Under the pieces are notes generated by a model. It was not told the origin of the DNA and ran no database searches. It worked only from the letters and a program-made list of their open reading frames with translations. The position numbers and the translations under genes are program-made. DNA of 64,000 nt, taken from NCBI RefSeq assembly GCF_002836505.1, contig NZ_PJBF01000040.1, positions 310,001 through 374,000 of the forward strand, written 5' to 3'. Shown here piece by piece: positions 18,924-28,807 of the stretch (its first letter is position 1; the number at the start of each line of letters is the position of its first letter). The DNA is from Psychrobacter sp. Choline-02u-9. Its GTDB lineage: Bacteria > Pseudomonadota > Gammaproteobacteria > Pseudomonadales > Moraxellaceae.

Positions 18924-19700
18924 ATGACTAACGTTACTTTGCAAAACACCCCCAATCAAGTATCAGATGCTGATTTAGCTGCTCTTACCAAAAGCCAAAA
19001 TGCGGTTGTCCTTTTATCTGGCGGTCTCGATTCGGTGACTTGCTTATATTGGGCAAAAGCGCGCTATGCATCAGTGACAGCAGTCAGCTTTAACTATGGT
19101 CAACGTCATAATAGTGAACTTGTGGCCGCAAAGACCATCGCTGAGACAGCAGGCGTCAATCATAGAATCATTGATATTGATATCGCACAACTGGGTGGCT
19201 CTTCACTGACAGACCACAGTATGATCGTGCCAGATGGTGATTCGGACAAATTCCCTAGCAAAAAACGCGATGAGATTGATAACGACGCTATCCCGAATAC
19301 CTACGTGCCTGCGCGTAACACTATCTTCTTATCATACGCGTTAGCAGTCGCCGAAGTCGCTGATGCCAATCATATCGTCATCGGTGTCAGCTCAGTTGAT
19401 TACTCGGGCTACCCTGATTGTCGCCCAGAGTATATAGCTGCCTTCGAACATATGGCCAATCTCGCGACAAAAGCAGGCGTTACTGGTCATCGCTTATCGA
19501 TTCAAACGCCATTACAGCAACTGTCAAAAGCCCAAACCATTGAGCTTGGTCTGTCATTAGGTGTCGATTACGGACAGACGATTTCTTGTTATCGCGCAGA
19601 TGCCAATGGTCTTGCTTGCGGTGTTTGTGATAGCTGCGCATTACGTCGTCAGGGCTTCGCCCAAGCTGGCGTCACCGACCCTACTCACTATCAGTCTTAA
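18924..19700 (+). CDS. queC: 7-cyano-7-deazaguanine synthase QueC
   Basis: 258-residue ATP-dependent enzyme converting 7-carboxy-7-deazaguanine to preQ0 in queuosine biosynthesis. The PP-loop SGGLDS lies at residues 32-37, [14 protein letters not shown] and the C-terminal zinc-binding cysteines in [14 protein letters not shown] are intact. About 25 residues precede the usual start of the fold. TGCTAAAAT about 32 bases upstream resembles an extended -10. No preQ1 riboswitch was recognised in the short leader. Confidence 0.94.
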   Translation: MTNVTLQNTPNQVSDADLAALTKSQNAVVLLSGGLDSVTCLYWAKARYASVTAVSFNYGQRHNSELVAAKTIAETAGVNHRIIDIDIAQLGGSSLTDHSMIVPDGDSDKFPSKKRDEIDNDAIPNTYVPARNTIFLSYALAVAEVADANHIVIGVSSVDYSGYPDCRPEYIAAFEHMANLATKAGVTGHRLSIQTPLQQLSKAQTIELGLSLGVDYGQTISCYRADANGLACGVCDSCALRRQGFAQAGVTDPTHYQS

Positions 19701-20026
19701 TTAATTTTAGTCAGTTCTGTATAAATTAGATACGGTATAAGGCGCGCTTATTCCGCTATCCTTCCTTATGATTAAATCATATCGAACTGATTATGCATTA
19801 ATACTAAATATTGCGTGGAATGACGATACCCATCAACATTCGCGCAACATTCGCTTGCATTAACACAGCACGTCGTTCTTGTATTCTAATCGACATACTT
19901 GCTATCGTATGAACGATTATATTTATCGAAAGATGTACATGACGATATCGGTCACTCATATATTGATGAGTTGACTTTGCATTGAGAAAAAGATAAAAAA
20001 TTGACGCTACCCGTAAGAGGAAATTT
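19701..20026. other. intergenic region between queC and the secreted protein gene
   Basis: 326 bases, no convincing gene on either strand. A TTGACT element near 19970 followed 17 bases later by TAAAAA could be the promoter of the next gene. Confidence 0.4.
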
Positions 20027-20356
20027 ATGAAGTTGTTGCCAGTACTACCCCTAGCCTTAGCGGCCCTGTTTGCCATGCCACAAGCCAACGCTGCTGACAT
20101 TAAGCAAGACAATATCAATTCATGTGTCAATGGCGCAGTCAAATACAAAGTCGCTGACAAAAGCAACGCAACCAAACTATGTAACTGTACTATTGGTGTA
20201 CGCAGCAACATGACTATCGGTCAAATGTGGGAAATCGAAAGCTACGCGCAAGATAAGAAAGACCCTTCTAATTTGCCATATGTGAAAGCGATGCAAAAAG
20301 ATTTACAGCAGTGCACCGTTGGCTTAGATTTAAAGAAGCCACAAAAACCTGCTTAA
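20027..20356 (+). CDS. small secreted four-cysteine protein, unknown function
   Basis: 109 residues with a clear signal peptide, hydrophobic core at about residues 3-17 and probable cleavage after QANA near residue 23. The mature part has four cysteines (SCVNGA, LCNCT, QQCTVG) that could form two disulfides in the periplasm, and a lysine/proline-rich tail. AGAGGAAA precedes the ATG. It is flanked by its own terminator, so it is a one-gene unit. No family is recognised. Confidence 0.75.
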   Translation: MKLLPVLPLALAALFAMPQANAADIKQDNINSCVNGAVKYKVADKSNATKLCNCTIGVRSNMTIGQMWEIESYAQDKKDPSNLPYVKAMQKDLQQCTVGLDLKKPQKPA

Positions 20357-20376
20357 TCTCTAATCGTTTGATATAC

Positions 20377-20405
20377 AAAAGACTGGCTATTGCCAGTCTT
20401 TTTTG
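20377..20405 (+). terminator. terminator after the secreted protein gene
   Basis: AAAGACTGGC and GCCAGTCTTT form a 10-bp stem with a 4-base loop and a following T-run. Confidence 0.88.
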
Positions 20406-20531
20406 TTGCCAATGAATGGGCAAAGTGTAAAACTGATTATTTATTTCTACTAATCTGCCTATAATAAGAACACTATAAATAGAACCATCATTAAGCCAAT
20501 ACACATAACTAAAATTAATAAGGATTTTACA

Positions 20532-21029
20532 ATGGCCAAGCCAACAACAGAAACCATTCACCTACCTGATTTTCCAGTAACCATAGTACGCAAACTTGCT
20601 GGTAACTTTATTCATGATGAAATCAATCTAAAAGAAATGGTCGCCAATACCGATAAAGGCCTTATCCTTTATTTTTATCCCAAAGACAACACGCCAGGCT
20701 GCACCACACAGGCAACAGAGTTTACCTCGCACCTTCATGACTTCGATGAATTGGGCTACGACATCATCGGCGTCTCTCGTGATAGTGTTGAATCTCATGA
20801 AAAATTTATCGACAAATATGACTTACAGATTCCACTCATCAGTGACGCTGATGAAAAGCTATGCCAGTATTTTGACGTTATCAAAGAAAAAAATATGTAT
20901 GGCAAAGTTACGCTAGGTCTTGTACGTTCGGCATTTGTATTCGATAAAAACAGTGGGCTGACTCATGCTCAGCGTAACTTACGTGCTAAAGACTATACCA
21001 GTCGTTTACTGACTATATTAGCGCCGTAA
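20532..21029 (+). CDS. bcp: Bcp/PrxQ-type thiol peroxidase
   Basis: 165-residue thioredoxin-fold peroxiredoxin that reduces hydrogen peroxide and organic hydroperoxides. The peroxidatic Cys57 lies in TPGCTTQATEF. The resolving cysteine found five residues later in E. coli Bcp is replaced by Thr62; Cys111 in KLCQYF is the only other cysteine and may take that role. The Arg in LVRSAFVFD fits the active-site arginine. TAAGGA lies before the ATG. Monocistronic in appearance, followed by a flavoprotein gene on the same strand. Confidence 0.9.
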   Translation: MAKPTTETIHLPDFPVTIVRKLAGNFIHDEINLKEMVANTDKGLILYFYPKDNTPGCTTQATEFTSHLHDFDELGYDIIGVSRDSVESHEKFIDKYDLQIPLISDADEKLCQYFDVIKEKNMYGKVTLGLVRSAFVFDKNSGLTHAQRNLRAKDYTSRLLTILAP

Positions 21030-21169
21030 TCACTGGTTCTGTAAGTCAGTATTATTGACGTTATAATTAAATCAGTATTGATCATAAGAACAATAAAAAC
21101 CGAATAAAAAATATAAGCCAAGCATTCAGTCTATCACTGAATATAACTTTGCCCCTATTAGAGAATAAT

Positions 21170-22660
21170 ATGAATAAACCATCTGACACGACCACCGACG
21201 ATACGCCGAAAGAAGTCACGCGCAAAGTATCTGTCGCTATTATTGGCGCGGGTACCGCAGGTCAAAACGCTTTTCGCCAAGCGAGTAAAATCAAAGATGA
21301 CGTGGTCATTATTAATGAAGGATTTTGGACCACGACCTGTATTGCGGTCGGCTGTATGCCTAGTAAGCTGTTAATTGCAGCGGCGGATCGCGCACATGAT
21401 GCCAACCATTCTGCTGAATTTGGTATTCATGCAACAGCGAAAATTGATGGCAAACGAGTCATGGAGCGTGTGCGTGACGAACGCAGTCATTTTGCTAGCT
21501 ACATCAAAAAGCAAGTAGACAGCTGGCCTGATCATAAGAAAATCGACGGTCGTGCTCGTATCAATGAGCAAGGGCTAATCGAGGTCAATGATGAGCTGAT
21601 TGCTGCTGAGCAAATCATTGTCGCCACAGGTAGCTCGCCGTTTATTCCTGATGGGTGGGCGGATAAGCTTGGTGATACCATGCTCACTTCTGATAGTGTC
21701 TTTGAGCTTGAAGACTTACCAAAAACGATGGCTGTCGTCGGTGCTGGTGCCATCGGTCTAGAGCTTGCGCAAGCATTTACACGTTTAGGTGTGGAAGTTA
21801 CGCTGCTAAACCGTGCCAAACAAGTGGCTGGTCTAAAAGATGATGATATCAATAATAAAGCGATCGATTGCTTAGGTCATGAATTGACCATGCATCTAGG
21901 CAGCGAAATTACCGACGTAGGCACAACAGCAGATGGAGGTAATAAAAGTGCATTTATCGAGTATGAAGATAGTGCTGGTGAGTCTCAGCAATGGCAAGGT
22001 GAGTATGTCTTAGTTGCTACTGGTCGTCGCAACAATATTAAGCAGCTGGGTGTCGAAAACTTAGGTGTCGAGCTAGACGATAAGAACCGCCCAAAAAACT
22101 TGAGTAAAAAAACAGGTCAAATTGGTGACTTAAACGTTTATATCGTTGGTGATGCCAATGCTAATATTCCGTTATTGCATGTGGCCAGCGATGAGGGCTA
22201 TAGTGCGGGCAGTATGGTCTGCGAAAACACAGAAGCGGCCTATATTCGCCCACCTGCGACGCCGTTTTCTATCGTATTTTGCTCACCGCAAATCGTCAAT
22301 GTTGGTATGTCGCTACCAGAGATTCAAAAAGATTCAGAACTCGAATTTGTTATCGGTAGCGTAAGCTTTGATAATCAAGGACGTAGCCGTGTAATGGGTG
22401 TCAATTGCGGATTGCTACATATCTATGGCTGCAAAAAGACAGACAGAATTTTAGGCGCCAGTATGGTCGGTCCTGATGCTGAATATATCGGTCATATACT
22501 TGCCACCGCGATTACCAATGATTTGAGTATTAAAGATATGCTCGACACCCCTTTTTATCATCCGACGATACTAGAGGGACTACGTACGGCGTTACGTGAT
22601 GTGCAGTATAAAATGGAGATACCTTTCCAATCTCTAGATACCCAAAAGGATACTTCTTAA
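21170..22660 (+). CDS. dihydrolipoyl dehydrogenase-like flavoprotein
   Basis: 496 residues from ATG 21170; an in-frame TTG at 21149 is less likely. The protein is a class I pyridine nucleotide-disulfide oxidoreductase: FAD-binding GAGTAGQNAF near the N-terminus, redox pair in CIAVGCMPSK, NAD-binding GAGAIGLELAQ, the second FAD motif in VYIVGDANA, and HPTILEGLR for the C-terminal base. These fit lipoamide dehydrogenase relatives. No pyruvate or 2-oxoglutarate dehydrogenase subunits are adjacent, so it is probably a stand-alone paralogue; its disulfide substrate is unknown. Glutathione or mercuric reductase roles are less consistent with the motifs. Confidence 0.85.
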   Translation: MNKPSDTTTDDTPKEVTRKVSVAIIGAGTAGQNAFRQASKIKDDVVIINEGFWTTTCIAVGCMPSKLLIAAADRAHDANHSAEFGIHATAKIDGKRVMERVRDERSHFASYIKKQVDSWPDHKKIDGRARINEQGLIEVNDELIAAEQIIVATGSSPFIPDGWADKLGDTMLTSDSVFELEDLPKTMAVVGAGAIGLELAQAFTRLGVEVTLLNRAKQVAGLKDDDINNKAIDCLGHELTMHLGSEITDVGTTADGGNKSAFIEYEDSAGESQQWQGEYVLVATGRRNNIKQLGVENLGVELDDKNRPKNLSKKTGQIGDLNVYIVGDANANIPLLHVASDEGYSAGSMVCENTEAAYIRPPATPFSIVFCSPQIVNVGMSLPEIQKDSELEFVIGSVSFDNQGRSRVMGVNCGLLHIYGCKKTDRILGASMVGPDAEYIGHILATAITNDLSIKDMLDTPFYHPTILEGLRTALRDVQYKMEIPFQSLDTQKDTS

Positions 22661-22808
22661 TCGACCCTTTAGCTAAGTCCTCAATTCAGCAATGCCTTTA
22701 AATTAATAGTAACTAGTCTTAACTGTTGCTTTATTTGATTGCTTTGACGACTTGAGGTAATTTATAAATGTATATTCGTTTACAACTTTTTGTACAAACA
22801 CATCCTGC

Positions 22809-24005
22809 ATGGACGAAAAAATGCCAATCGCTAGTGTTACCGACTTTTTTAAAGAGATCATTCGCGACTTACATACTAGCCTATATCTTGCTCTAGGCGG
22901 CTCTATAGATGAAGAGTCACTTAATTGGTCCTCTCAAGCAGTAGAATTGGCGAGCACTGGCATCAAAATCCTAATACTGCTTGCGGTATTGGGATTTTTT
23001 TATTGGTTGGCCAATTATATCCTTAAGCAAAGCCGTGCCAAAATTCGATTAAATGAGCGCCGCACCAAGATTGTCCGTTCAACGCTACGTTACGTTTGGA
23101 TTGTCGCCAGTCTGATAGCGATTATGAGTCAGATAAACTTTGAACCAGAGACCATCAAAGCCACCGCGAAGGCAAGCACTTGGGCAGGTATCTATTACGT
23201 ACTTTGGGCATCATCAGGACAAATCATTCACAGAGTCCTACAGCATTATGGTCTCAATGCTTCCATAGAGCAGCTCCTCAAAAATATTTTATCTGTACTA
23301 CTATTGGTACTCGGGCTTGCCAGCGTCATGGCGCAATTTGGCTTCGACATTGTATCGTTAGTGGCGGGTTTAGGTATTGTTGGTTTGGCGGTTGGTTTCG
23401 CCGCTCAGTCTACCCTTGCCAATTTTATCGCTGGTATCACGATTTTGCTTGAGCAGTCTTTTCAAGTCGGTGACTGGATTCATATCAATGATAATGAAGG
23501 ACGCGTGGTACTTATCGCGTTGCGCACCACTCATATCCTCACTCGAGACAATATCACTGTCATTATTCCAAACTCTAATGTTGCCTCCTCCGAGGTGATT
23601 AACCTGACTTCCAAGAACTTTATCCGTTTTGATATTCGTGTACGTATCGCGTTCGAAGATGATATTGAGACAGCTCGTAAGGAAATCTTGCAAGTGCTCA
23701 GCAATACCGATGCTGTGCTTAATCGTCCTGAGACCTCAGCGACTGTGGCAGAAATTGGTGAATACGGGGTGTTCTTTATCGTACGCTTTTGGGTCAAACC
23801 AGCGGCCGTTGCCCGTATCCCCAAAATTAAAGAAGTGCTGCAAGAAGAGATTAAGGTTGCATTTGATGCGGCTAATATTTCTACGCCCTATCCTCATATG
23901 CGATTGCTGATGCCAAAAGATGTTGATTACCCTATCGCAACCAAGCCCTTTGCGACCACCACTCAAATCGTCCCAGAGGAATTACCACTGACGAAGGGTG
24001 AGTAG
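22809..24005 (+). CDS. MscS family mechanosensitive channel
   Basis: 398-residue inner-membrane channel releasing solutes on osmotic downshock. Hydrophobic segments lie at about 52-72, 95-113 and 130-215, and the pore-lining region GLAVGFAAQSTLANFIAGI is followed by LLEQSFQVGDWI, the hallmark of MscS. A beta-rich cytoplasmic domain follows. The second ATG at 22821 has GGA eight bases upstream and may be the actual start. Larger than E. coli MscS (286 residues) because of an N-terminal extension and longer tail. Confidence 0.9.
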   Translation: MDEKMPIASVTDFFKEIIRDLHTSLYLALGGSIDEESLNWSSQAVELASTGIKILILLAVLGFFYWLANYILKQSRAKIRLNERRTKIVRSTLRYVWIVASLIAIMSQINFEPETIKATAKASTWAGIYYVLWASSGQIIHRVLQHYGLNASIEQLLKNILSVLLLVLGLASVMAQFGFDIVSLVAGLGIVGLAVGFAAQSTLANFIAGITILLEQSFQVGDWIHINDNEGRVVLIALRTTHILTRDNITVIIPNSNVASSEVINLTSKNFIRFDIRVRIAFEDDIETARKEILQVLSNTDAVLNRPETSATVAEIGEYGVFFIVRFWVKPAAVARIPKIKEVLQEEIKVAFDAANISTPYPHMRLLMPKDVDYPIATKPFATTTQIVPEELPLTKGE

Positions 24006-24155
24006 AGAATTTATTGTCACGTATTTAGCTATCACATCTTAAAATCTTAAACACGGCTACTTTGAACCATCCTACTCTGAATTATGGTAAAATTGCCGGT
24101 TACACCGATTATCTTATTATTTGCTTTTTTGTCAATTTAGCCCACAGGTACCCGT

Positions 24156-26462
24156 ATGACCGAACAAACCGCGCCCGCATCTCTAACAGCAGCTTCACCA
24201 GAGTTGTCGCTTGATCTTATTATTACCTGTGCCGATGGGCTTGAGGCACCACTGCAGACTGAGCTAACCAGTTTTGGTATTGACAGCGAAATCAAAAGTA
24301 CTGGCCGTCTAGCTGTAACTGGTGGCTTGCGTGAGCTATATACTATCTGCCTATGGTCACGCGTGGCCTCGCGGGTATTGATGCTGATTAAACGTAAAAA
24401 CATCAATGCAGAATACGACGTTGCAGAGCAGCTATATGGCTTGGCAAAATCGGTCAATTGGACTGAGCAGTTTAGCCTAGAGCAAACCTTTGCTATTCGT
24501 CTGTCTGTCGATAAGCGTGTCGCCGTCAGTCAGCAATTTGCCATGCTACGTATCAAAGATGCGATTGCCGATACGTTTAACGAAGTTTACGACAGCCGTC
24601 CTAACGTCGATAGTAAAAACCCAGACTTCTCTGTTTTTGCAACTATCAATGATAAGCAAGCAGAGCTGTATCTAGATTTATCAGGTACCAGTTTGCATCG
24701 CCGTGGTTATCGCGTGGCCATGACAGAAGCGCCATTAAAAGAAAACTTGGCAGCTGCCCTACTTTATAGTGCTGGTTGGCACAAGAAAAATGAAGCTGGC
24801 GACGCACCTTTTTATAATGCGTTAATCGACCCAATGTGCGGCTCTGGAACGTTCCTTATCGAAGCGTTATTGATGCATTGCGACTATGCCGTGGGCATCG
24901 ACAAAGCTGCCAATCAATTTGGCTTTTACCAGTGGCAGCATCATGACGAGACGTTATGGCAAGAAATGATCGATGATGCTCAAACGCGTTTCCGCGAAGC
25001 ATTAGAAATTGCCAACGAGCAACCTGATACGTTGCCACTTATGCTAGGCTTTGATGCTGATAGTGGTGCGATCCTCGCCACAGAAAAAAACTTAATTGCC
25101 GCAGGTTTACAAGACCTTTTACCATTACTCGATATCGAACATCGTGCGCTTGACCAGCTCAGCAACGTGCTCAAGCCATTAGTCAATGATGGTCGATTGA
25201 GCAATCCTTTAGTCATTACCAACCCACCGTATGGTGAGCGTTTGGGTGATGAAGAAATGATTAAGCCGTTATATCAAGCAATTGGGCTGATATTGCAAGA
25301 CAGCTTTGCCGGTAGTGGCATTGACCCGATGCTTGGCATATTGGCCTCTCATGTTGAACAAGTAGATATTCTACCGATTAAAGAACCAAAAACCTTACGC
25401 TGTCATAATGGTGCCATCACTGTCTATTTCCGCTACGGAACGCTCATCGCTGGGCAAACGGGCAATCTTGTTAGTCGTTTTGAGAAACGCGAGATTGAAG
25501 TAGAAGATGGTCAAGACTTCATTAACCGTCTGCAAAAAAACCTTGCTAAGCTCAAGAAACTGGCCAAAAAAGACAATGTAAGCAACATTCGTGTTTACGA
25601 TGCTGATTTACCTGATTTCAAAGTCGCGATCGACTTGTACGGTGATTATGCGCATGTGCAAGAATATGCGCCGCCAAAGACTATCCCACCTGAGACTGCA
25701 AAGAAACGCTTTAACTTGGCATTGATGGGTATCCGTGAAGTCTTTGATATTAACCGTGAACAGATCTTTATCAAAACGCGTGCCCGTCAGTCTGGCAACG
25801 ATCAGTACAGCAAGCAGAACACCACAGAAAAACGTGGCAAGTTTCATGTTGCGCGCGAAGATGGCGCCTATCTGTATGTCAATTTTACAGATTACTTAGA
25901 TACTGGTCTGTTTATCGATCACCGTAATATGCGTGCTCGTATCAAGGACAACAGCCGCGGTAAAGCCGTACTTAACCTGTTTGCTTATACTTGTACCGCA
26001 AGTGTGCATGCAGCGCTTGCTGGTGCGAAAAAAGTCACTAGCGTTGATTTGTCACAGAACTATCTAGATTGGGGCAAACAAAACTTTGTCTTGAACGGTT
26101 TGGACGTTAGCCGCAATAAGTACCAGTTCGTTGCTGCCGATATCTTTGAGTGGATAAAAGACAATACCGAACAGTTCGATGTTATCTTTATTGATCCACC
26201 GACCTTCTCAAATTCTAAGAAGTTTCAAGGTACTTTTGATGTGCAACGTGACCATGCTGCATTGATTAATCGTGCCATGAACCGCCTCACCTCTGATGGC
26301 GTCTTGTACTTTTCTAACAACTTTACGCGTTTTGAGTTAGATGAGCAGTTGACTCAGCGTTATGACATCATTGATATCACGCAAAAAACCATTGGCTTTG
26401 ATTTCAATATCAAAAAGCCGATTCATCAAAGCTTTGAGATTCGTCATCGTCAAAGTCTATAA
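24156..26462 (+). CDS. rlmL: fused 23S rRNA methyltransferase RlmKL
   Basis: 768 residues with two SAM methyltransferase domains. The N-terminal half (RlmL) has a THUMP domain, then DPMCGSGTFLIEALL and NPPYGERLG for N2-methylation of G2445. The C-terminal half (RlmK) has VLNLFAYTCTASVHAA and IDPPTFSNSKKF for m7G2069. The length is slightly above the E. coli fusion of about 702. A TGGTAAAAT element upstream near 24085 resembles an extended -10. Monocistronic with its own terminator. Confidence 0.94.
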   Translation: MTEQTAPASLTAASPELSLDLIITCADGLEAPLQTELTSFGIDSEIKSTGRLAVTGGLRELYTICLWSRVASRVLMLIKRKNINAEYDVAEQLYGLAKSVNWTEQFSLEQTFAIRLSVDKRVAVSQQFAMLRIKDAIADTFNEVYDSRPNVDSKNPDFSVFATINDKQAELYLDLSGTSLHRRGYRVAMTEAPLKENLAAALLYSAGWHKKNEAGDAPFYNALIDPMCGSGTFLIEALLMHCDYAVGIDKAANQFGFYQWQHHDETLWQEMIDDAQTRFREALEIANEQPDTLPLMLGFDADSGAILATEKNLIAAGLQDLLPLLDIEHRALDQLSNVLKPLVNDGRLSNPLVITNPPYGERLGDEEMIKPLYQAIGLILQDSFAGSGIDPMLGILASHVEQVDILPIKEPKTLRCHNGAITVYFRYGTLIAGQTGNLVSRFEKREIEVEDGQDFINRLQKNLAKLKKLAKKDNVSNIRVYDADLPDFKVAIDLYGDYAHVQEYAPPKTIPPETAKKRFNLALMGIREVFDINREQIFIKTRARQSGNDQYSKQNTTEKRGKFHVAREDGAYLYVNFTDYLDTGLFIDHRNMRARIKDNSRGKAVLNLFAYTCTASVHAALAGAKKVTSVDLSQNYLDWGKQNFVLNGLDVSRNKYQFVAADIFEWIKDNTEQFDVIFIDPPTFSNSKKFQGTFDVQRDHAALINRAMNRLTSDGVLYFSNNFTRFELDEQLTQRYDIIDITQKTIGFDFNIKKPIHQSFEIRHRQSL

Positions 26463-26540
26463 TTCGAAGTTTTAGATTTATAAGGGCAATATAAGTATCT
26501 GAAACTTCTGTTTTTTGCCGAATGTATATGAAATATAACA

Positions 26541-26574
26541 ATGGCCCAATCAGCTTTGATTGGGTCATTTTTTG
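26541..26574 (+). terminator. terminator after rlmKL
   Basis: ATGGCCCAATCA and TGATTGGGTCAT pair with one wobble, followed by a run of Ts. Confidence 0.85.
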
Positions 26575-26685
26575 TTGCTATGATAGAGCGTTACTAGGCG
26601 ATGGATTTGCGCAGTTATTGCGTAAGCATCGCCTTTTTTCGATGACCTTATAAAACCACTAACGTCTAATAAAAAGGATAACACC

Positions 26686-27261
26686 ATGGCTTTATCACTT
26701 AATAAAGGCGGTAATTTATCGCTAACGAAAACTGACCCAAATTTAACCAAACTACTTATCGGTCTTGGTTGGGATGAGCGCGCCACTTCTGGTGCTGAGT
26801 TCGACCTTGATGCTAGCGTATTTTTGCTAAATGGCGCAGGTAAAGTGCGCGGCGATCATGACTTTATCTTTTATAATCAGCTGAAGTCTGACAATGGCGC
26901 TGTCGAGCATACTGGCGACAACCGTACTGGCGAAGGCGACGGTGATGATGAAGTTATCAAAGTAAACCTCACTCAAGTACCTGCAGACGTAGATAAAGTA
27001 GTCGTGACAGTGACTATTCATGACGCGGCTGCGCGTAGCCAGAACTTTGGTCAAGTCGCAAACGCCTTTATCCGCGTCGTCAATGAGGAAACAGGCACTG
27101 AAGTGGTACGTTTTGATTTAGCAGAAGACTATTCTGTTGAGACAGCAATGGTGTTTGGCGAAGTATATCGTCACAATGGCGAATGGAAATTCCGTGCTGT
27201 TGGTCAAGGCTATTCAGGCGGCTTGCAAGCGATGTGTCAGCAATACGGTGTTGATATCTAA
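26686..27261 (+). CDS. terD: TerD family stress protein (first copy)
   Basis: 191-residue cytoplasmic protein. Residues 3-20 follow the family opening ([16 protein letters not shown]). The calcium-binding motifs [10 protein letters not shown] and [13 protein letters not shown] are intact, and the protein ends [17 protein letters not shown]. TerD proteins bind Ca2+ and take part in tellurite, oxidative and phage-related stress responses; exact activity is unknown. AAGGA precedes the ATG. It opens the Ter island, followed after a terminator by the TerC-like gene. TerE is an alternative name that sequence alone cannot exclude. Confidence 0.93.
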   Translation: MALSLNKGGNLSLTKTDPNLTKLLIGLGWDERATSGAEFDLDASVFLLNGAGKVRGDHDFIFYNQLKSDNGAVEHTGDNRTGEGDGDDEVIKVNLTQVPADVDKVVVTVTIHDAAARSQNFGQVANAFIRVVNEETGTEVVRFDLAEDYSVETAMVFGEVYRHNGEWKFRAVGQGYSGGLQAMCQQYGVDI

Positions 27262-27402
27262 AACCATTATTTACTGGTATTTAGTCAGTTATTAGTCACC
27301 GTCATCACGTCCAAAATAGCAAACCGCCATCGTTGCAAATAGTCACAATTTTTAATGGCCAAATGACTAGTAATGCTTTACGTTTCGTTTAAAATTATGC
27401 AT

Positions 27403-27431
27403 AAAAAGTGGTTAGTAATAACCGCTTTTTT
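27403..27431 (+). terminator. terminator after first terD
   Basis: AAAAAGTGGTTA and TAACCGCTTTTT form a stem with one G-T pair and a 4-base loop. Confidence 0.75.
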
Positions 27432-27488
27432 GCGGTTCATGCCTATACTAGGTAGACCTTAGCTTTACGCAACCATACAGGATGTGTC

Positions 27489-28556
27489 ATGAGACATTTT
27501 TATTTAGACTTTATCTTCACCGCAATTGCTTTGGCAATAGCAGCATGGTGGGGATATTCACATGGTGGTATGGGTGGCATGATAGCCACTCTTTCTATTA
27601 CCGCTATTTTGGCCGTCATGGAGATTTCATTATCTTTTGATAATGCGGTGGTCAATGCTTCAGTCCTTAAGGGCTGGGACGAATTTTGGAAAAAGATATT
27701 TTTAACCGTTGGTATCCTAATCGCCGTATTCGGTATGCGATTGGTCTTCCCTATTGTCATCGTCGCGGTTACTGCTGACCTTGGTATGATGGAAGTTATC
27801 AACTTGGCTTTATATAGCCCTGAAGAGTACTCAGCAAGACTGATGGCACACCATGCAGAAATCTCAGCATTCGGTGGTATCTTCTTACTATTGGTATTCT
27901 TGAACTTTATTTTTGATGACAAAGACGTACATTGGTTTGACTGGCTTGAGAGCCGTTTAGCCAAGCTAGGTAAAGTCGATGCTATGAGCGTATTTGTAGC
28001 GCTTATCGTCTTGATGATCGCGGTATCATGGGCCAATGCAGAGCAGTCAAGCGCTGTCCTAATCGCAGGTGTTTGGGGTATCTTGGTTTATCTGGGCGTA
28101 CAGGTTGTATCGGGTATGCTTGAGGGCGATCTGGAAGAAGACCTAGAGAACGAAGAGAATGGTTCGGGCGCTGCAGCGACAAGTGCCATTATGAAAGGCG
28201 GTATCATTGGTTTCTTATACTTAGAAGTCCTAGATGCTTCATTCAGTTTTGATGGTGTGATTGGGGCATTTGCAATTACCAATGACGTGATTGTTATCAT
28301 GTTAGGTCTTGCGATTGGTGCGATGTTCGTACGTTCTATGACTATCTTCTTGGTAGACAAAGGCACGCTTGACGAGTTCATCTATCTTGAGCATGGCGCA
28401 CATTATGCCATCGGCGCATTGGCACTGATTATGCTATTGTCAGTGAAGTTCCATGTACCAGAGATTATAACTGGTCTGATTGGTATTGCCTTTATTGGTT
28501 GGGCGCTGCTAGCGTCACTTCAGCATCGTAAGGCTGAAAGAGCCACTCTGAACTAA
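27489..28556 (+). CDS. DUF475 membrane protein, TerC superfamily
   Basis: 355 residues with about nine hydrophobic segments. The N-terminal part has MEISLSFDNAVVNASVL and the second half VLDASFSFDGVIGAFAI, the duplicated acidic motif (SxDN / SFDG) of the TerC-like superfamily. The spacing and overall sequence fit DUF475 rather than classical TerC. TerC-like proteins are integral membrane partners of TerD-type proteins and are linked with metal (manganese) export or sensing. AGGA precedes the ATG. Its place directly after terD supports a Ter role. Confidence 0.88.
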   Translation: MRHFYLDFIFTAIALAIAAWWGYSHGGMGGMIATLSITAILAVMEISLSFDNAVVNASVLKGWDEFWKKIFLTVGILIAVFGMRLVFPIVIVAVTADLGMMEVINLALYSPEEYSARLMAHHAEISAFGGIFLLLVFLNFIFDDKDVHWFDWLESRLAKLGKVDAMSVFVALIVLMIAVSWANAEQSSAVLIAGVWGILVYLGVQVVSGMLEGDLEEDLENEENGSGAAATSAIMKGGIIGFLYLEVLDASFSFDGVIGAFAITNDVIVIMLGLAIGAMFVRSMTIFLVDKGTLDEFIYLEHGAHYAIGALALIMLLSVKFHVPEIITGLIGIAFIGWALLASLQHRKAERATLN

Positions 28557-28601
28557 AGCCCTTTGTAGGCGCAGTACGCTTTGTATTTAGTTATTATTCG
28601 A

Positions 28602-28636
28602 GCAGGTCATATCATCAGGTATGGCCTGTTTTTTTG
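28602..28636 (+). terminator. terminator after the DUF475 gene
   Basis: CAGGTCATA and TATGGCCTG (one wobble) with an 8-base loop precede a seven-T run. Confidence 0.82.
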
Positions 28637-28807
28637 TCATATTATTTCGCCATACTGCTAGGTCATATTGAAGCCCCAAGATATCGAAATGACCCATAAT
28701 TGAGACAATCAATGGTTAAAACTACGTTTGCCCTGTTACTATTACCCTATCTTCAGTTAAAATCCTCGTCCTTAAATAACTTGTCGAAATAAGACCCTAT
28801 AAACGAT

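Noticed and set aside
19804..20211. 135-codon minus-strand frame overlapping the secreted protein gene
   Set aside because: It overlaps a gene with a good signal peptide and ribosome site, and its own sequence shows no family or start signal.
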